From positions 1 to 39,814 of the forward strand of contig CAITQH010000099.1 of NCBI GenBank assembly GCA_903894475.1: a stretch of DNA of 39,814 nucleotides, written 5' to 3'. The stretch is from an uncultured beta proteobacterium. Lineage in GTDB: Bacteria; Pseudomonadota; Gammaproteobacteria; Burkholderiales; Burkholderiaceae_C. Positions within the stretch are counted from its first letter, which is position 1. Each line of letters begins with the position of its first letter. Below are positions 37,986 through 39,814 of this stretch, in pieces. A program made the position numbers and the translations under genes. The notes beneath the pieces were generated by a model. That model had not been told where the DNA came from. It did no database searches and worked only from the letters and a program-made list of their open reading frames with translations.

Positions 37986-38044
37986 TCCGGGTTTTGCCGC
38001 GGTAAAGGCGCGAGCCCCGTGCGATGCCACGCTGCCCGCGCGTT
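37986..38044. repeat. Direct repeat A, copy 1
   Basis: About 59 bp starting TCCGGGTTTT and containing GATGCCACGCTGCCCGC. It matches copy 2 at 38333-38396 with roughly 80% identity and small gaps, 347 bp apart. Confidence 0.65.
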
Positions 38045-38060
38045 CAGAACTTGTTTTGAG
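38043..38060. repeat. Direct repeat B, copy 1
   Basis: TTCAGAACTTGTTTTGAG, one mismatch from the copy exactly 100 bp downstream (38143-38160). The core is near-palindromic. Confidence 0.65.
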
Positions 38061-38142
38061 AGCACGCTCAGGCTTGGCCCTTGGCTAGGGCTGGACCCCT
38101 TTTGTTTTCAAAGAGGGCTGCCGGCGTCTGGTGCTGGCGGGC

Positions 38143-38160
38143 TTCAGAACTTGTTCTGAG
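38143..38160. repeat. Direct repeat B, copy 2
   Basis: TTCAGAACTTGTTCTGAG. In this copy CAGAAC and GTTCTG form perfect 6-bp inverted arms around a TT spacer. Confidence 0.65.
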
Positions 38161-38332
38161 GGTACGTGCTGGGCTGCTGCCAAAATGGCGCGCAAATGCG
38201 CCCCGGCGCGCGTCTACCAAGGGTGCCGGGGTCAGGGGCCAGGCTCGCTGCCGCTCGCCACTGCGTCCGGGCTGCGCTTGTCCGGACGCAGGGTACCGCG
38301 GGCTTGCGCCCGCCAATTTTGGGGGCCACGAG

Positions 38333-38396
38333 TCCGGGTTTTACCCCCGTGAAACGCCGTGCCCCGTGGCGATGCCACGCTGCCCGCCTACCGTTC
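38333..38396. repeat. Direct repeat A, copy 2
   Basis: Starts TCCGGGTTTT and contains GATGCCACGCTGCCCGC; partner of the copy at 37986-38044. It ends right at the stop codon of the integrase/BPSL0761 reading frame. Confidence 0.65.
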
Positions 38397-38612
38397 TCAT
38401 GCCGGCTGTTTGGGCTGTGGAAACCCTGTTGCTATACAACGTATCACAGGACAAATTGACGAGGACTTAAGGGGGTAGTGCCGTAGTAGCTGACGTGCTG
38501 TCTTGCGCACGTCGTCAGCGATGCCTGGCGTGTCGCCTGGCATCGTTAGCGTCTCAAGGAAACGTCTTGTTTTCAGTAAAGCCCGGGTGCGCTGGTGTGG
38601 TTCTGTCATCAT
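38397..38612 (-). CDS. BPSL0761-like small protein
   Basis: A 71-residue ORF with its own start MMTEPHQRTRALLKTRRFLETL and RKTARQLLRHYP. The TRALLxTRxFLExL...PGIxxxVRxxARxLLRHYP pattern is that of the BPSL0761 family, small proteins of unknown function common in Burkholderiales. AAAGGAG lies 5 nt before the ATG pair at 38612, a strong independent translation start. The frame is continuous with the integrase ORF above it, but the similarity and ribosome site argue that this is a separate gene. The last 20 residues do not look conserved. Confidence 0.68.
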   Translation of the reverse strand: MMTEPHQRTRALLKTRRFLETLTMPGDTPGIADDVRKTARQLLRHYPLKSSSICPVIRCIATGFPQPKQPA

Positions 38613-39587
38613 TTGTTCTCCTTTTGCCTGAACGCTTACCCGGCGCTCGCAAACCTCGACTGCAATGCCTTGTAAGCCGACTTCATCCAAATAGACGGAC
38701 TGCTCAATTCCAGGGGTATCCCAGGCGTCTCGGTAGTTGTACGGCCCCCATCCTTCCTCAAACCTCTTCTTTGTAGCGAAGATGTACTTACATGTCGCAG
38801 GCGATGCGTCCACAATCGCACGAATGCACCGGTGTACCGGTATCGGCAGCACTATCGTGCGCGCGTCTTCGTTCTTTGTCCGCGGTAGTGTTATTTGCGG
38901 CGGTTGGTCACGCAGCCACGATTTCTCTGCGTGAGATATCTCACCCGGCCGGCACCCGGCACTAAAAAGTGTCATGAAAAAAGTGTAGGCTTTCAGGTCG
39001 CTGTCGATTGCCGGGCATGAGAAAAATTTGCCGATGACCTGGTCAGACATGCGCTGTGTGCGCCGGTCAGAGACTGGCTTCTTGACAGTCAACGTGACGT
39101 TGTCGATTATTTTCTTTGTCTCGATAGCCCAAGCCAGCATGGCTGATAGCGCGGCGACCTCGAGCCGTATCTGGGCCCCGCTCAGCTTTGCCTTTGGGTC
39201 TTTGCTGCGCACAGGCTTCACGTCTCGGCGCTTCGATATGTAGGCCCGCACATCATCTGCAGTGAGCTCTGTGAGCAGCTTGTCACCGAGCTCTGCGAGC
39301 ACAGGGATGTGCTTCGGTATCTCTGACCTCCTGGTCGAGTCAGCCTTGGCCAGCCATTCCTCTGATTTCAAATATTGCGGCCAAACGTCGGCAATCGTCA
39401 GCCCCTTGGGTGCATCTTCCAGCGCGGTTCTGTCTTGCTTTACCCATGTGCCCTTTCGCATGCGCCCCATGGTCTTATCTGCCCACGTCTGCGCGTCTTT
39501 TTGGTGGTCAAAGGTCTGGGCATCTTTCATGTCGCGGACCCGCGCAAAGCCACGAAAACGACCGCTGGGAAGCATCACGACTGACAT
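38397..39587 (-). CDS. Tyrosine-type integrase, catalytic C-terminus lost (probably inactive)
   Basis: A phage/island integrase ORF of 396 codons. Residues about 1-60 are an N-terminal arm-binding type domain, 63-170 the core-binding (SAM-like) domain (TIADVWPQYLKSEEWLAKAD), and from about 180 the catalytic domain. Box I Arg213 (SAGCRPGEISH) and Lys238 (RTKNEDARTIVLP) are present. After GPYNYRDAWD (about 290) similarity stops: no HxxR box and no nucleophilic Tyr follow, and the frame runs into the BPSL0761-like ORF at residue 326. A genuine integrase would continue about 80-100 residues. AAGGAG precedes the ATG. It sits next to the tRNA-Lys fragment, as expected of a tRNA-targeting integrase. 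Confidence 0.8.
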   Translation of the reverse strand: MSVVMLPSGRFRGFARVRDMKDAQTFDHQKDAQTWADKTMGRMRKGTWVKQDRTALEDAPKGLTIADVWPQYLKSEEWLAKADSTRRSEIPKHIPVLAELGDKLLTELTADDVRAYISKRRDVKPVRSKDPKAKLSGAQIRLEVAALSAMLAWAIETKKIIDNVTLTVKKPVSDRRTQRMSDQVIGKFFSCPAIDSDLKAYTFFMTLFSAGCRPGEISHAEKSWLRDQPPQITLPRTKNEDARTIVLPIPVHRCIRAIVDASPATCKYIFATKKRFEEGWGPYNYRDAWDTPGIEQSVYLDEVGLQGIAVEVCERRVSVQAKGEQMMTEPHQRTRALLKTRRFLETLTMPGDTPGIADDVRKTARQLLRHYPLKSSSICPVIRCIATGFPQPKQPA

Positions 39588-39702
39588 GCTTTTCTCCTTG
39601 TTTGCTCACAAAGCCTGCTCACGGGGCATTTTGTGAGAAAAGTGCAGTTTACGGGAGAAAGGGTATTAATCCGTAACCCTATGATTTAATAAGGGTTTTG
39701 AA
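39588..39702 (-). promoter_or_regulatory. Upstream region of integrase, with inverted core copy
   Basis: This stretch between the integrase start and the tRNA fragment is A/T-rich. It holds TTAATCCGTA (39667-39676), the same 10 bp as in the tRNA fragment but in inverted orientation, and AACCCT/AGGGTT arms close by. These could be recombinase-binding or promoter elements; no consensus promoter is certain. Confidence 0.4.
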
Positions 39703-39747
39703 TGGTGGGAACTGAGAGATTCGAACTCTCGACCTACGGATTAAGAG
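39703..39747 (-). other. 3' fragment of tRNA-Lys(CUU), probable integration (att) site
   Basis: On the minus strand the sequence from the anticodon loop CTCTTAA (anticodon CTT) through the 3' anticodon-stem strand TCCGT, variable loop, T arm GAGAG-TTCGAAT-CTCTC, acceptor AGTTCCC, A and CCA is a complete tRNA 3' half. The 5' half is absent: the bases upstream (GAATTTT) do not pair with TCCGT and no GGGAACT acceptor strand is found. Similarity starts exactly at the anticodon loop, a usual crossover site for tyrosine integrases. The remaining 67 bp to the window end show no gene. Confidence 0.8.
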
Positions 39748-39814
39748 AAAATTCAGGGCCCTTTTTGCAACTTCGTGGCGACGGCGTGGTCAATGAAATC
39801 AAGGACTTACGAGC

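Larger units (their letters stand above)
37483..38396. other. Gene-poor, repeat-rich GC-rich interval
   Basis: I see no supportable gene here. The short ORFs of the track (for example 37496-37792, 37769-38065, 38081-38470) overlap one another, lack ribosome sites and have no recognisable motifs. The stretch from about 37790 has internal direct repeats and inverted repeats (listed separately) and phrases such as GGGCGCTTCGCTTTGT that recur with small changes. It lies between the IS remnant and the integrase, as expected of decayed mobile DNA. Confidence 0.55.

Noticed and set aside
37790-38396. CRISPR array in the repeat zone
   Set aside because: Repeats occur in only two copies each with uneven spacing and no regular spacers.
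38081-38470. 129-aa plus-strand ORF and other overlapping ORFs
   Set aside because: Open in several frames because the DNA is GC-rich; no ribosome sites, motifs or consistent codon pattern.
38636-38821. HRLRH in a 61-aa minus-strand ORF as the missing integrase HxxR box
   Set aside because: It lies in another frame over the integrase segment CRAIVDASPATCKYIF, so it is a shadow and not a frameshifted box II; nothing else of the tail follows.

Overview
This window looks like chromosomal DNA of a betaproteobacterium of the order Burkholderiales, most likely Comamonadaceae (Rhodoferax/Polaromonas-like). That rests on gene order (acnB, mdh, GntR regulator, sdhCDAB-sdhE-gltA, leuCDB-asd-fimV-truA-trpFBA-accD; yqgE-ruvX-pyrR-pyrB-pyrX) and on protein sequence style; no database search was possible. 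Coding is dense and GC-rich, so many long ORFs in the track are antisense shadows.

Region 1 (1-10.5 kb) is a TCA-cycle cluster. On the minus strand lie acnB (its last few codons are off the window edge), a small exported protein of unknown function, and mdh with a strong intrinsic terminator. A divergent HutC/FarR-type GntR regulator follows, with a nested palindrome in the shared promoter region. Then come sdhC, sdhD, sdhA, sdhB, sdhE and gltA on the plus strand, closed by a strong terminator.

Region 2 (10.5-22 kb) is a long plus-strand run: leucine synthesis (leuC, leuD, leuB), aspartate-semialdehyde dehydrogenase (asd), the polar/pilus assembly protein FimV (TTG start), truA, tryptophan synthesis (trpF, trpB, trpA, joined with truA by 4-bp ATGA overlaps) and accD. 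There is no trp leader.

Region 3 (22-27 kb) holds a convergent YggT membrane protein, lysS, and a three-gene unit of MoxR AAA+ ATPase, GNAT acetyltransferase and CoxE-like VWA protein, then tRNA-Arg(CCU).

Region 4 (27-33.4 kb) has the minus-strand operon yqgE-ruvX-pyrR-pyrB-pyrX. The last gene is a dihydroorotase-like protein that has lost several metal-site histidines, and its 3' end runs through the antisense strand of the tRNA-Arg gene. Divergent from it are phrB (photolyase) and guaC, a GMP reductase of the type known from Bacillus, with a terminator hairpin just ahead of it.

Region 5 (33.4-37.3 kb) carries small accessory genes: a PilZ protein, a small membrane protein, Hsp15 (hslR), an EipA/DUF1134 envelope protein, a deleted TctC/Bug-receptor remnant, a translationally coupled DUF2145 pair, and a lysine/alanine-rich coiled-coil protein.

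Region 6 (37.3-39.8 kb) is a decayed mobile-element zone: a frameshifted IS3-type OrfA remnant, about 0.9 kb of gene-poor GC-rich DNA with internal direct and inverted repeats, a tyrosine integrase whose catalytic C-terminus is missing and whose frame runs into a small BPSL0761-like ORF, and a 45-bp 3' fragment of a tRNA-Lys(CUU) gene that is probably an attachment site.

No CRISPR array, rRNA or clear riboswitch was seen. The most unusual items are the tRNA-fragment/integrase/BPSL0761 junction, the repeat zone beside it, the non-catalytic PyrX whose tail is encoded by tRNA antisense, the MoxR-GNAT-VWA unit, and the palindrome upstream of mdh.
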